From Marinobacter nauticus (lineage in GTDB: Bacteria; Pseudomonadota; Gammaproteobacteria; Pseudomonadales; Oleiphilaceae): a stretch of DNA of 64,000 nucleotides. Within the stretch, counting starts at the first letter, position 1; every line of letters starts with the position of its first letter. Positions 28,698 through 38,035 of this stretch are shown piece after piece. The stretch lies in NCBI RefSeq assembly GCF_003634635.1, contig NZ_RBJB01000003.1, forward strand, positions 558,001 through 622,000, in the 5' to 3' direction. The notes beneath the pieces were generated by a model. The model was not told where the DNA came from. It did not search any database and worked only from the letters and a program-made list of their open reading frames with translations. Position numbers and translations under genes: made by a program.

Positions 28698-29357
28698 ATG
28701 ACGCACAGCCAGCCAGATTCCGTTCATCACAGGATAGAAGAGTGGATTAACAGCGCCACCCACGGTATTGGAGCCCTGCTGAGTGTGGTCGGGACGGTCG
28801 CCCTGATCGCAGGCGCCAGCCAACTGGGGGATGTCTGGAAGATTGTCAGTTTCAGCGTATTCGGTGCCTCACTGATTCTGTTGTACATGGCGTCCGCGCT
28901 CTACCACGGCGCCCGCCATCCGCGCCTGAAAACGGCCTTCAAGACCCTGGATCACTGCGCCATTTTCCTGCTGATTGCCGGTACCTACACACCTTTTCTG
29001 CTGGTCAACATGCGTGGCACCACCGGCTGGACCCTGTTTGCCGTCATCTGGTCCCTGGCGCTGACCGGCGTGGTACTGAAGGTGATCTTCAAAAACCGCT
29101 TCAAGCTCGCACGGGTAGGTATCTACATTGCCATGGGCTGGCTGATCACCTTCGCGTCATCCGACCTGGTGGCCAACCTCAGTGAAACGGCCCTGCAACT
29201 GACCATCGCCGGCGGCATTGTCTATACCGCCGGCGTTGCGTTTTACCTGGCCGACCGCATTCCTTACATGCACGCGATCTGGCACCTGTTCGTGATTGGC
29301 GGCAGCGCCTGTCACTTCAGCGCCATTTATTTTGGCGTATTGCCACACAGCGTCTAG
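28698..29357 (+). CDS. yqfA: Hemolysin III / YqfA-family membrane protein
   Basis: A 219-residue protein with seven membrane helices. Conserved metal-binding-type residues are present: SATHGIGA, SALYHGARH, LDHCAIFLLIAGTYTPF and the terminal HAIWHLFVIGGSACHF. Bacterial members are linked to membrane-lipid homeostasis. The ATG at 28698 was chosen because it starts the conserved amphipathic N-terminus; an alternative in-frame start at 28632 overlaps the promoter. It overlaps the convergent Yip1-like gene by four bases. Confidence 0.88.
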   Translation: MTHSQPDSVHHRIEEWINSATHGIGALLSVVGTVALIAGASQLGDVWKIVSFSVFGASLILLYMASALYHGARHPRLKTAFKTLDHCAIFLLIAGTYTPFLLVNMRGTTGWTLFAVIWSLALTGVVLKVIFKNRFKLARVGIYIAMGWLITFASSDLVANLSETALQLTIAGGIVYTAGVAFYLADRIPYMHAIWHLFVIGGSACHFSAIYFGVLPHSV

Positions 29358-29917
29358 AACGCCCAGACCATCGCCATCAGGACACCCCAGGCCGTCAGCG
29401 AGGCGGCCATCACTGTGTAAGTGGCCGACATGGCCACCACATCGTTATCTGTGCGCTGGCACAAGGAACGAACTCCCTGATAGATAAGCGCACAGGACAG
29501 AAACATACCGGCAAACACAGCGATTACACTCACCGCCAGCACCGGAACCAGCAGCGCCAGGGATGACAGCCACAGTGGCAGTGGTGCAATGGCGGCCAGC
29601 AGGTAAGCATCCGGGTACTCAATCTGTAGCTGATGACCATCAAGTACCGCCTTGATCAGCCACCCCATTACGAAGAACGTCAACAGCTCTGCCAGAAACA
29701 GAATGGTGGTTATAAAACGCCATTCCTTATCCGCAAACCCGTTAATGAAACTGTCACCGTAGTGAGTTCCCGCGTAATACAACAACACCGGTGGCAGAAA
29801 AGACATGGGCACTACAATCACCCAGGCCAGAAACGGGATGGAGAGGTTCATTCCCTTGAGTTCGCGCCAGACACCATTCGCAGAGAACGGCAGGGTCAGG
29901 AGTTGTGTCATTGTCAT
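29354..29917 (-). CDS. Yip1-like membrane protein
   Basis: A 187-residue protein with five membrane helices in the pattern of the bacterial Yip1/DUF1282 family. Start at 29917 has AGGTGG six bases upstream; the ATG at 29935 is an alternative. Function unknown. It is divergent from nnrS and shares with it a 114-base intergenic region with a perfect 8-7-8 dyad. Confidence 0.75.
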   Translation of the reverse strand: MTMTQLLTLPFSANGVWRELKGMNLSIPFLAWVIVVPMSFLPPVLLYYAGTHYGDSFINGFADKEWRFITTILFLAELLTFFVMGWLIKAVLDGHQLQIEYPDAYLLAAIAPLPLWLSSLALLVPVLAVSVIAVFAGMFLSCALIYQGVRSLCQRTDNDVVAMSATYTVMAASLTAWGVLMAMVWAF

Positions 29918-29975
29918 GGTATCCACCTGTATCATGCTTTCTTAATCTCACTTTTAGTGGAGCACCACAACGGCT

Positions 29976-29998
29976 TCAAGGTCGCCAGATGACCTTGA
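29976..29998. promoter_or_regulatory. Perfect 8-7-8 inverted repeat upstream of nnrS
   Basis: TCAAGGTC (29976-29983) and GACCTTGA (29991-29998) are perfect complements around a seven-base spacer. They sit 34 bases before the nnrS start and 59 bases from the Yip1-like gene. It has the size of a dimeric repressor or LysR-type site, but I do not recognise the regulator. A hairpin in the nnrS leader is the other reading. Confidence 0.6.
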
Positions 29999-30031
29999 GC
30001 AAGTCTCCCCCCACCTGCCGGAGAGCGGACG

Positions 30032-31183
30032 ATGACCACCAGGCCCCTGAAGCCCATCCATACGTTCTGGTTGTTCTTTCCGGCGGCATCGCTCTGGGCC
30101 GCCGCGGTGGTTCCGCTGTCGATATATGCGGTGCTATCCGGCTCCGGCTGGCCACCCGGGCTGATTGGCGCCGGCCATGGCCATGAGCTGATTTTTGGTT
30201 TCGCCCTGGCACTGATCGCCGGTTACACACTTGGGCCTCAACCCTGGCGCGTACTGGTTCCGCTCTTTGTGCTCTGGGTAGCGGCCCGGTTCGTCTGGCT
30301 GCTCGCACCAGACACTCTGGTCGCCCAGCTGCTCAGCCCGGCTTTTGCATTGCTGCTGGCATGGCACGTGGTGCCACGGTTTCAGGCCGCCAAGAAATGG
30401 CGCAACAAAATTGCCGGACCGCTGATTCTCGTGCTCTGCCTGATGGCTTTGATCTACTTTCTGACACAAGCCGGCCTGCCGTTGCCAGACACCCGCCGCC
30501 TGCTCCAAACCACCATCGTGGGCCTGCTATTACTGATGACTTTTATGGGCGGAAGGATTATTGCGCCGGCCGTGGCCGGCACGCTGGAAAAGCGGGGCAT
30601 CCCCCTGGAAGCCAGGGTACAACCGCACATAGAAGGAGCACTGCTGGTCGTCCTGCCGATCGCCATGACGTTGATGTTGTTCAGTGCCACCGAACAACTG
30701 GCCGGACTTCTTCTTGTCTCAGCCAGCGCGCTGGTGGTTATCCGGATCGCCCGATGGAAGCTCTGGCACTGCAGCAACCGGCCCGACCTGCTGGTGCTGG
30801 CCCTTGGCTATCTGTGGCTGGCCATCGGTGCGGCGTTCGCAGGCGCACGCCTGCTGACCGGGCATCCGGTTCTGCCCGCATTACACCTGATTGTTGTTGG
30901 AGCGCTGGGGACACTGTCGGGTAGCGTGATGCTTCGACTGGCCTGGCAGCGGGCACGCCGGACATTTCCGCCGGCATGGCAAGTTATCGCCATCGCGATC
31001 CTGGTCGCAGCCGCCACCATCAGCCGCTACCTGACGGGGGCCACGCCTTACTCACAACCCTTGCTGCTGTGGTTCTCCGCCGGCTGCTGGACCCTGACCT
31101 TCGGAGGCATCGCCGGTCAGGTACTGGCCCTCTATCCAGGTGCTCAAAAGCCCCATACGGCCCGAAATAACCCCCGGAAATGA
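30032..31183 (+). CDS. nnrS: NnrS-family heme/copper membrane protein (first copy)
   Basis: A 383-residue protein with about 12 helices. It has the GHGHELIFGFALALIAGYTLG segment and the later LHLIVVGALGTLSGSVMLR helix of NnrS. NnrS proteins protect metal centres from NO and are part of nitrosative stress responses. A second, longer NnrS lies at 39431-40615. This copy has a polar C-terminal tail and is followed by a 256-base gap. Confidence 0.9.
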   Translation: MTTRPLKPIHTFWLFFPAASLWAAAVVPLSIYAVLSGSGWPPGLIGAGHGHELIFGFALALIAGYTLGPQPWRVLVPLFVLWVAARFVWLLAPDTLVAQLLSPAFALLLAWHVVPRFQAAKKWRNKIAGPLILVLCLMALIYFLTQAGLPLPDTRRLLQTTIVGLLLLMTFMGGRIIAPAVAGTLEKRGIPLEARVQPHIEGALLVVLPIAMTLMLFSATEQLAGLLLVSASALVVIRIARWKLWHCSNRPDLLVLALGYLWLAIGAAFAGARLLTGHPVLPALHLIVVGALGTLSGSVMLRLAWQRARRTFPPAWQVIAIAILVAAATISRYLTGATPYSQPLLLWFSAGCWTLTFGGIAGQVLALYPGAQKPHTARNNPRK

Positions 31184-31331
31184 TTGGCTACCTCCACTGC
31201 GCCAACTCGAAAGGCAACTACTACCTACGGCATACCACCACCATAACAAATTGTTTTTAAAGGCTTTAAAAGCCAGACAAACCTGCCGCCGAAGCAACCG
31301 AATCGCGAGATCATATTGCAGATAACCTTCC

Positions 31332-31345
31332 TTGATATTTGTCAG
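31332..31345 (+). promoter_or_regulatory. DNR-like box upstream of narK
   Basis: TTGAT-ATTT-GTCAG has one perfect half and one mismatch to TTGAT-N4-GTCAA. A CAAAAT -10-like box at 31369-31374 would place the site near -41.5. It is in the 256-base gap between nnrS and narK, which holds nothing else I can name. Confidence 0.65.
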
Positions 31346-31439
31346 GATTGAAACACCTGCCTCGTTTGCAAAATGAGCCCAATACCGTGACAGCCACTGA
31401 TTCAGGTGGCTCCGGGTCGAGGAAACGAGGAGCTTAACC

Positions 31440-33032
31440 ATGGCAAAAACCAACGCTGACATTGAACACTGGGATGTCGAAAGTGAGGAGTTCTGGGAGC
31501 GGGAGGGCAAAAAAGTCGCCTCCCGCAACCTGTGGATTTCCATCCCCAGCCTGCTGATGGGATTCGCCATCTGGCTGATGTGGGGAATGATCACCACCCA
31601 GATGAAAAACCTGGGCTTTTCTTTCACCGTTGAACAGCTGTTCACGCTGACTGCCATTGCCGGCCTGTCCGGTGCAACCCTGCGAATTCCGGCCTCGTTC
31701 ATGATCAAGATTGCCGGCGGTCGTAATACCGTTTTTCTGACCACGGCATTGCTGATGATCCCGGCCTTAGGCACCGGTGTCGCCCTGATGAACCCGGATA
31801 CACCGTTCATCGTGTTCCAGGCGCTGGCACTGCTGTCCGGTATTGGCGGCGGTAACTTTGCCTGCTCCATGAGCAACATCAGCGCGTTTTATCCGAAGAG
31901 CAAACAGGGGTACGGTCTCGGCATGAACGCCGGCCTGGGTAACTTCGGCGTGACCACCATGCAAATTCTGATTCCACTGGTAATGACCGTTGGCGTGTTC
32001 GGTGCTCTTGCCGGTGATCCCATGCAACTGCAAAGCCCCAGCGGCACCCTGATCGGCCGTATTGAGGCCGGCACCGACACCTGGATCCAGAACGCCGGCT
32101 TCATCTGGCTGGTCTTTCTGATTCCGTTGGCCTTCGCGGGCTGGTTCGGCATGAACAACCTCAAGGTGGTGACTCCCAATCCCGGCAACCCAATGTCGGC
32201 CTTCGGCAAGATTCTTGGTCTCTATGGCGTTGGCCTGCTGACCTCTATTGCCGGCGTCTGGGCCCTGTCAGTCATGAATATGTGGCTGGCCCTGCCCATC
32301 ACCATTGTGCTGACCGTGGTGCTGCTCAGACTGATCCCCGGTGACATCAAGCCCAACATCAAGAACCAGTTTGCCATTTTCAGCAACAAGCACACCTGGT
32401 CCATGACCGTGCTTTACATTCTGACTTTCGGTTCTTTCATCGGCTTTTCTGCCGCCCTACCCCTGTCCATCAGCGTCATCTTCGGCAACATGATGGAAGT
32501 AGGCGCCGACGGTACCATGACTCGTGTAGTCAATCCGGAGGCGCCCAGCGCTCTGACCTGGGCCTGGATGGGGCCGTTCGTTGGCGCCCTGATTCGTCCG
32601 GTCGGCGGCTGGATTTCCGACAAGATGGGCGGCTCCATCGTTACCCAGATCATCTCCGTGGTGATGGTCGTCGCCTCGGTCGCCACCGGCTACGTGATGA
32701 TGCTGGCCTACAACTCAACCGATCCGAACAGCTACTTTGCGCTGTTCCTGATCCTGTTCATTGTGATGTTCGCCGCCAGCGGTATTGGCAATGGCTCCAC
32801 CTTCCGCAGCATTGGTTTTATCTTCAACCAGCAGCAGAAGGGCCCGGTACTGGGCTGGACCTCAGCAATCGCCGCTTACGGCGCCTTCATCGCCCCTCGC
32901 GTGATGGGCCAGGAGATCCAGGCCGGCACGCCAGAAGTGGCCATGTACGGGTTCGCAGTGTTCTATGCGGTGTGTCTGGTGGTTAACTGGTGGTTCTACC
33001 TGCGCAAGAACGCCTACATCAAGAATCCGTAA
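31440..33032 (+). CDS. narK: NarK-type nitrate/nitrite transporter (E. coli NarK/NarU-like)
   Basis: A 530-residue 12-helix MFS protein. The first nitrate-signature motif GMNAGLGNFGVTTMQ and a weaker second one, SAIAAYGAFIAPR, are seen, with a cytoplasmic N-terminus of about 30 residues. The shape is like E. coli NarK, a nitrate/nitrite antiporter used in anaerobic respiration. A DNR-like site lies upstream and a terminator follows at 33064. No nar reductase genes lie in the window. Confidence 0.92.
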   Translation: MAKTNADIEHWDVESEEFWEREGKKVASRNLWISIPSLLMGFAIWLMWGMITTQMKNLGFSFTVEQLFTLTAIAGLSGATLRIPASFMIKIAGGRNTVFLTTALLMIPALGTGVALMNPDTPFIVFQALALLSGIGGGNFACSMSNISAFYPKSKQGYGLGMNAGLGNFGVTTMQILIPLVMTVGVFGALAGDPMQLQSPSGTLIGRIEAGTDTWIQNAGFIWLVFLIPLAFAGWFGMNNLKVVTPNPGNPMSAFGKILGLYGVGLLTSIAGVWALSVMNMWLALPITIVLTVVLLRLIPGDIKPNIKNQFAIFSNKHTWSMTVLYILTFGSFIGFSAALPLSISVIFGNMMEVGADGTMTRVVNPEAPSALTWAWMGPFVGALIRPVGGWISDKMGGSIVTQIISVVMVVASVATGYVMMLAYNSTDPNSYFALFLILFIVMFAASGIGNGSTFRSIGFIFNQQQKGPVLGWTSAIAAYGAFIAPRVMGQEIQAGTPEVAMYGFAVFYAVCLVVNWWFYLRKNAYIKNP

Positions 33033-33063
33033 CAGCAAGAATCCAAGCGTTAGACCTCTGCTC

Positions 33064-33090
33064 GCCGGCCCCGCAAGGGCCGGCTTTTTT
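33064..33090 (+). terminator. Rho-independent terminator after narK
   Basis: Stem GCCGGCCC (33064-33071)/GGGCCGGC (33077-33084), five-base loop, then six T. It lies 32 bases after the narK stop. Confidence 0.92.
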
Positions 33091-33114
33091 ATGGCGGCAG
33101 GGAACTACCGATGA

Positions 33115-33741
33115 TCAGCGTTTTTCCACGGCTTCGGGCTCACAACCCAGGGCATTGAGCACCTGCTGCATGGGCTCCCCCTCCCCGGCACTTGCCACCA
33201 GGGCCAGATCCCTGGCGCTCTTGCCCGCTTTATTAACCAGCTCCGGATCTGCCCCGGCAGAGAGCAGCAAACGAACCAGTTCCGGATTGCGGTTGCGCAC
33301 CGCCATCATCAGCGCGGTCTGCCCGTTCTCGTATTCCTGAATGTCGGGATCGGCGCCTCTGGCCAGTAGCAGGCGCACAGCCTCCGGGCGGTTGGCGATC
33401 ACCGCTCCCATCAGAGCGGTATAGCCGGTTTTCTCGGTATGGTTAATCTCAGCGCCATGATCCAGCAGGAAGGCAAGAATATCGGTATGACCACGGGAGG
33501 CAGCCCTCATCATGGCCGTCCAGTTGCAGTCATCCCCTGCGTCAACCCGGGCCCCACGCTCAACCAGCTCGGCAACCCGATCAGTCTCGCCCTCTTCCGC
33601 CGCAACAATCAGGGGTGTTCTGCCCCGGCTGTCACGGGCTTCCAGATCCTCGCCTTCGCCCAGGAGCTGCCAGAATCCAAGTAACAGGGCCAGCGCCAAC
33701 ATCGCCCCCAGCAGCCCGGACCAGCGTTCCCAGAACCCCAT
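33115..33741 (-). CDS. Ankyrin-repeat protein with N-terminal membrane anchor
   Basis: A 208-residue protein: a hydrophobic helix at residues 8-28, then four to five ankyrin repeats of about 33 residues (DSRGRTPLIVAAEEGETD, TAMMRAASRGHTDI, TALMGAVIANRPEAV, TALMMAVRNRNPELV). It is likely a periplasmic, membrane-tethered protein-binding scaffold. The partner is unknown. A terminator separates it from the upstream narK gene on the same strand. Confidence 0.88.
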   Translation of the reverse strand: MGFWERWSGLLGAMLALALLLGFWQLLGEGEDLEARDSRGRTPLIVAAEEGETDRVAELVERGARVDAGDDCNWTAMMRAASRGHTDILAFLLDHGAEINHTEKTGYTALMGAVIANRPEAVRLLLARGADPDIQEYENGQTALMMAVRNRNPELVRLLLSAGADPELVNKAGKSARDLALVASAGEGEPMQQVLNALGCEPEAVEKR

Positions 33742-33780
33742 GACCTCTCTCCTGTTGCGACCACTTTCCTCCGAGCATAC

Positions 33781-33813
33781 AAAAAACCCGCCGGGATTGC
33801 TCCGCGGCGGGTT
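33781..33813 (-). terminator. Rho-independent terminator for leftward narK
   Basis: Stem AACCCGCCG/CGGCGGGTT (33785-33793 with 33805-33813) followed leftward by a T-run. It ends the usp-narK operon before the ankyrin gene. Confidence 0.9.
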
Positions 33814-33843
33814 GTCACAGCTCCCGTTGTAAAGGGAACGTTT

Positions 33844-35349
33844 TTACCGTGCTGTCTGGCCCGCCAACCGTTGGCGCTCCTCTTCTTCGATCTGCAGATC
33901 GACAGAAGACACGTGGTATTCCTCAGAGAAGCCGCTCTCGGGTTCCTTCAGCCACATAATGCACAGTATCCAGCTGACAAAGGCTCCAGCGGCGATGATG
34001 AAGAAGAACTGGGTCGGGGTAACGAAGGTGAAGATGGTCAGGTAGACCACCGCACCGACGTTGCCATAAGCCCCTGCCATACCGGATATCTGACCGGTTA
34101 ACCGGCGCTTGATAGACGGGATGATGCCAAAGGTGGCGCCTTCTGCCCCCTGTACGAAGAAGGATGTGAACACAGTGATTGCCACAGCCACGATCAGCGG
34201 CCAGTTGGAATCCAGCAGGCCCATCAGTCCGAAGCCTACGGCAATACCGAACATGTAGCTGAGCATCACGAAGCGGCGGTTCCCCATGCGGTCAGATACC
34301 AGGCCGCCCATCGGACGGGCCATCAGGTTCACGAAGGCGAAAGATGCCGCAATCAGCCCGGCTGCCGTTGCACTCAGACTCCAGGTCTCTTCGAAGAACA
34401 TTGGCAGCATGGAGACCACAGCGAGTTCCGCGCCGAAGTTGGCGAAGTAGGTGCTATTCAGGGCTGCCACACTGTTGAACGGGTATTTGTCGTCCTCAGG
34501 CACGCCTTTCTTAAGGATGGGGACGTTCACCCGCAGGATCTGAATAATCTGATAGCAGACAATGGCGAAGATTACCGCGTAACAGATAGCAGCCCCGGTG
34601 GCAGACAGGTACCCCATGTTCTGGATACGCCACACCAGAATAGCCAATACCCCGACCAAAGGAATGGTCCACAGGATCAGCTTGACCATATCACCCCAGG
34701 TGCTGACTTCCAGTGCCACGGCCTTGCGGGGTTTACGATGCACGGTACCAGCAGGGCCGTCGGTAATCGCGAACCAGTAGTAGACGCCGTATGCCGCCAT
34801 CACGATGGCGCTCTGGGCGATGGCCCAGCGCCATCCGTCTTCACCGCCGTACATGGTAATGGCAATGGTCGGCAGTGACATGGCCGCCGCCGCAGAACCA
34901 AAGTTGCCCCAGCCTGCATAAAAGCCCTCTGCAAAGCCTATGTCCTTCGGTTTGAACCACATGGCCGTCATATGGATACCAACCACAAAGCTGGCACCGA
35001 TAGAGCTCAGCACCAGGCGACTGACCAGCAACTGAGACATGGTGTTACCGAAAGCAAACACCAGTGCCGGTATGGCCATCACCACCATCAGCACCGAAAA
35101 TACCCGCCGCGGTCCGAAGCGGTCCAGCGCCATACCCACGATAATGCGGGCGGGAATCGTCAGCGCAACGTTACAGATGGCAAACAGGCGCAGGTCGTCC
35201 TTGGTCAACCAGTCCACGCTTTTGAGCATGCTGGACGCCAGTGGCGCCATGTTGAACCAGACATAGAATGTAATAAAGAAGGCAATCCAGGTCAGGTGTA
35301 GTGCCCTGATTTCAGGATTGCGGACGCGGAATACGTCAGCGACTTTCAT
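33844..35349 (-). CDS. NarK-type nitrate/nitrite MFS transporter
   Basis: A 501-residue 12-helix MFS protein. Two nitrate-signature motifs are well formed: FYAGWGNFGSAAAAM and GMAGAYGNVGAVVYL. It has the MFS motif RPMGGLVSDRMGNRR. This is unlike the NarK at 31440 and closer to the nitrate-uptake (NarK1/NasA-like) side of the family, though direction of transport is inferred. It follows the universal stress protein by 46 bases and shares its FNR-controlled promoter. Confidence 0.9.
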   Translation of the reverse strand: MKVADVFRVRNPEIRALHLTWIAFFITFYVWFNMAPLASSMLKSVDWLTKDDLRLFAICNVALTIPARIIVGMALDRFGPRRVFSVLMVVMAIPALVFAFGNTMSQLLVSRLVLSSIGASFVVGIHMTAMWFKPKDIGFAEGFYAGWGNFGSAAAAMSLPTIAITMYGGEDGWRWAIAQSAIVMAAYGVYYWFAITDGPAGTVHRKPRKAVALEVSTWGDMVKLILWTIPLVGVLAILVWRIQNMGYLSATGAAICYAVIFAIVCYQIIQILRVNVPILKKGVPEDDKYPFNSVAALNSTYFANFGAELAVVSMLPMFFEETWSLSATAAGLIAASFAFVNLMARPMGGLVSDRMGNRRFVMLSYMFGIAVGFGLMGLLDSNWPLIVAVAITVFTSFFVQGAEGATFGIIPSIKRRLTGQISGMAGAYGNVGAVVYLTIFTFVTPTQFFFIIAAGAFVSWILCIMWLKEPESGFSEEYHVSSVDLQIEEEERQRLAGQTAR

Positions 35350-35395
35350 TTCAGCCTCCCGGGGCTAAGACAATGGAAACAGGTAATCCCGGCCA

Positions 35396-35857
35396 TCAAC
35401 GGCTGGGCAGAATCAGAAGTGGGCACTGGATCCGGCGAGCCAGGAAGGAGCTGACGCTGCCAAACGTCATGTAATCCAGTTCGTCCACGAAATAGGTCAA
35501 TGATCGGGCAATGAAGCCGCCGTCAGGCTCATGACTGTGACGAGCGATGATCAGCATGTCTGGCCGTACCTTCTTCTCTGCGGCAAACAGCAGGCTCTTT
35601 CGGGCGTCACCCTCCAGCATCAGGGTCTCAGCGCTTACCTGCTCGCTTTCACACAGTTCCAGCGCTTCCTGCAGGTGCTGTTTCAGCTCGCCCACTTCTT
35701 CCTGAAACAGGTCTTCATTGCCGGAGGTGATGTCGCGTGGGTTTTCTGCCACCGCAACCAGCGTGATTTTTGGCTCCAGCCGCCGAAACATGGTGATGGT
35801 CTGGGCCAGCGCCAGTTTCGCGTTTCGGGAACCGTCGTAGGCAATCATGATGTTCAT
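35396..35857 (-). CDS. Universal stress protein, first gene of the usp-narK operon
   Basis: A 153-residue single Usp domain (MNIMIAYDGSRNAKLA at the N-terminus). The C-terminal half has FLARRIQCPLLILPS; the usual GxxGS(S/T) ATP loop is not intact (FGSVSS). It lies between a perfect FNR box and narK on the minus strand, so it is likely induced when oxygen falls, as are several Usp genes in denitrifiers. GGGAGAAC precedes the ATG. Confidence 0.88.
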   Translation of the reverse strand: MNIMIAYDGSRNAKLALAQTITMFRRLEPKITLVAVAENPRDITSGNEDLFQEEVGELKQHLQEALELCESEQVSAETLMLEGDARKSLLFAAEKKVRPDMLIIARHSHEPDGGFIARSLTYFVDELDYMTFGSVSSFLARRIQCPLLILPSR

Positions 35858-35944
35858 AGGGTTCTCCCGGTATCACACCCCCCAAAACGGAGGCATTCGA
35901 GTTGATATCAGTCAGCATTACCCCATAGCACCCAGCTGCCATAA

Positions 35945-35958
35945 TTGATCTTGATCAA
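35945..35958. promoter_or_regulatory. Perfect FNR/DNR box between divergent usp-narK and narK
   Basis: TTGAT-CTTG-ATCAA is an exact consensus match. The leftward usp gene has a TAATGC -10-like box (35915-35920) placing start about 43 bases from the box centre. The rightward narK gene starts at 36130. The site could serve both sides, with the leftward promoter better supported. Confidence 0.88.
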
Positions 35959-36129
35959 GCCTGAACTCGCGTACCCCACCAGAGAAAGCCCCGGAATATC
36001 ACCTTTCCCGGGATAGTGACCATTGACCTACCCCCTTTGCACCCAGCAGGAGGTACCTCTAATGCGTCGGCCCAGAAATCCGGCTTTTTGGTATGGTTTC
36101 AGAGGAGAGTTATCTGGCCAGGAGAGACC

Positions 36130-37488
36130 ATGACGAGCACGCCCGCAAAAGCTCAGCAATATCGGGCATTGGGCCTTTCTACCTTTGCCTTCACCCTTTG
36201 TTTCGCCGTCTGGACCATCTTTTCCATCATCGGCATTCGCATCAGTGAAGAGCTGGCGCTGTCCGACACCCAGCTGGGATTGCTGATGGCCACGCCGATT
36301 CTTACCGGCTCCATCAGTCGATTATTCCTGGGCATCTGGACCGACCGTTACGGCGGGCGCTGGGTGTTCGGCATCCTGATGCTGACCACCGCGGCCTGTG
36401 TTTACCTGCTGACCTTTGCTACGACCTACGCCATGATGCTGGTCGGGGCCCTCGGAGTGGGCCTGGCGGGCGGCGCTTTCATAGTCGGGGTGGCCTATAC
36501 CGCAGCCTGGTTTGAACCGGCTAAACAGGGCACCGCACTGGGGATTTTCGGCGCCGGCAATGTCGGTTCTGCCGTGACCAACTTCGGCGCCCCGTTTCTG
36601 TTGGTGGCCTTCGGCTGGGAGAAAACCGCGCAGATATACGCCACGGTGCTGGCCATCATGGGCATTGCCTTCCTGTTACTGGCAAAAACCGACCCGCTGG
36701 CCGAACAACGCCGCAGCGCCGAACAGAAATCGTTTGCCGAACAGATGGCACCGCTCCGGGAACTTCGGGTGTGGCGCTTTGCCCTGTACTATTTTTTTGT
36801 GTTCGGCGCCTTTGTTGCCCTGGCGCTCTGGCTACCCCATTACCTGATCGGCGTTTATGGCCTGGACATCAAAACCGCCGGCATGATAGCCGCGCTCTAT
36901 ACCATCCCGGCATCCCTGTTCCGCGTCCTCGGGGGCTGGCTGTCGGACCGCTTCGGCGCCCGACGTGTGATGTACTGGACATTCATTGCCTCAGTAGTCT
37001 GTACCTTCCTGCTCAGTTATCCGCCCACCCGCTATGTGGTGCATGGCATCGAGGGAGATATCAATTTCACGCTGGCCATGAGCCTGCCCATGTTCGTGGT
37101 GCTCACCTTTATCCTCGGTTTTTTCATGTCACTGGGTAAAGCGGCGGTCTACAAACACATTCCGGTGTATTACCCGATGCATGTCGGTGCCGTGGGTGGT
37201 GTGGTGGGCATGATCGGCGGTATCGGCGGTTTCATCCTGCCACTCACCTTTGGTGTGCTGAACGACATAACCGGCATCTGGCAAAGCTGCTTCATGCTGA
37301 TGTTCGCCATTGTGGCAGCAGCCCTGGCCTGGATGCACTACGCCATCCGCAAAGCGGAACGGGTGGAATGGGCGGCCCAGACCGAGCAGACCGATCTGCC
37401 GGAACTGGCCTCCCCGCAGCTGTTCTATCCCATGAACCGTCATCCGGCAGCGGGTGCCCCCAGGCAGGGGTCGAACCAACACGGATAA
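36130..37488 (+). CDS. Third NarK-type MFS transporter
   Basis: A 452-residue 12-helix MFS protein. The signature motifs are GIFGAGNVGSAVTNFG and GVVGMIGGIGGFILPLTFG. AGGAGAGACC lies just before the ATG at 36130; the upstream in-frame start at 36016 would add 38 non-conserved residues. It is the closest of the three to NarK1/NarK3-like nitrate or nitrite porters. The 272-base upstream region holds the perfect FNR box. Confidence 0.88.
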   Translation: MTSTPAKAQQYRALGLSTFAFTLCFAVWTIFSIIGIRISEELALSDTQLGLLMATPILTGSISRLFLGIWTDRYGGRWVFGILMLTTAACVYLLTFATTYAMMLVGALGVGLAGGAFIVGVAYTAAWFEPAKQGTALGIFGAGNVGSAVTNFGAPFLLVAFGWEKTAQIYATVLAIMGIAFLLLAKTDPLAEQRRSAEQKSFAEQMAPLRELRVWRFALYYFFVFGAFVALALWLPHYLIGVYGLDIKTAGMIAALYTIPASLFRVLGGWLSDRFGARRVMYWTFIASVVCTFLLSYPPTRYVVHGIEGDINFTLAMSLPMFVVLTFILGFFMSLGKAAVYKHIPVYYPMHVGAVGGVVGMIGGIGGFILPLTFGVLNDITGIWQSCFMLMFAIVAAALAWMHYAIRKAERVEWAAQTEQTDLPELASPQLFYPMNRHPAAGAPRQGSNQHG

Positions 37489-37516
37489 CCGCCCCGGACA
37501 CCGTTTCGTGCTTTAT

Positions 37517-37538
37517 GCCCCGCCTTCGGGGCTTTTTT
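37517..37538 (+). terminator. Rho-independent terminator after narK
   Basis: Stem GCCCCG (37517-37522)/CGGGGC (37527-37532), four-base loop CCTT, then six T. It ends the third narK gene before the EVE gene. Confidence 0.92.
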
Positions 37539-37576
37539 GTATACTGGCCCGACAATGATCGAGTGGAGCTCCTCTG

Positions 37577-38035
37577 GTGGCAAAATGGCTCGTTAAAACC
37601 GAACCCTCTGAGTGTGGCATTGATGATTTTGCCCGTAAGCCTGAGGGCGTCATTCCCTGGGACGGTGTTCGCAATTACCAGGCCCGCAACTTCCTGGCGC
37701 AGATGCAGGAGGGAGATCTGGTCTTTATCTATCACTCCAGCTGCAAGCGCATCGGCATTGCCGGTATGGTTCGCGTTGTGAAAGCGGCCTACCCGGACCC
37801 AAGCCAGTTCAACCCGGAGTCTCCCTACTACGACCCGAAAAGCACGCCGGAAAAACCGCGCTGGCAAGCGGTCGACCTGCAGTTTGAACGGAAACTGCCG
37901 GCGCTGATCTCCCTGGACACACTCAAAGCCATACCGGAGCTCAGTGAACTGGCTCTGGTACGCAGAGGCAGCCGACTCTCGGTCATGCCGGTCAGCGATG
38001 CCGAGTGGCAGCAAATCCTCCACCTGGTCGATTAA
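37577..38035 (+). CDS. EVE-domain protein
   Basis: A 152-residue protein with the EVE/PUA-like fold: WLVKTEPSECGIDDF at the N-terminus and GVRNYQARNFL. EVE domains bind modified nucleobases in RNA or DNA, and are thymocyte-nuclear-protein-1-like. The start is a GTG at 37577 after GGAGCTCCT. Its target here is unknown. It follows a terminator and is followed by a sodium-channel-like gene, an unrelated neighbour. Confidence 0.92.
   Translation: MAKWLVKTEPSECGIDDFARKPEGVIPWDGVRNYQARNFLAQMQEGDLVFIYHSSCKRIGIAGMVRVVKAAYPDPSQFNPESPYYDPKSTPEKPRWQAVDLQFERKLPALISLDTLKAIPELSELALVRRGSRLSVMPVSDAEWQQILHLVD

Noticed and set aside
31140..31325. 61-codon frame at the end of nnrS and in the gap before narK
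   Set aside because: It overlaps nnrS, is rich in His and Arg, and has no start signal; likely chance.
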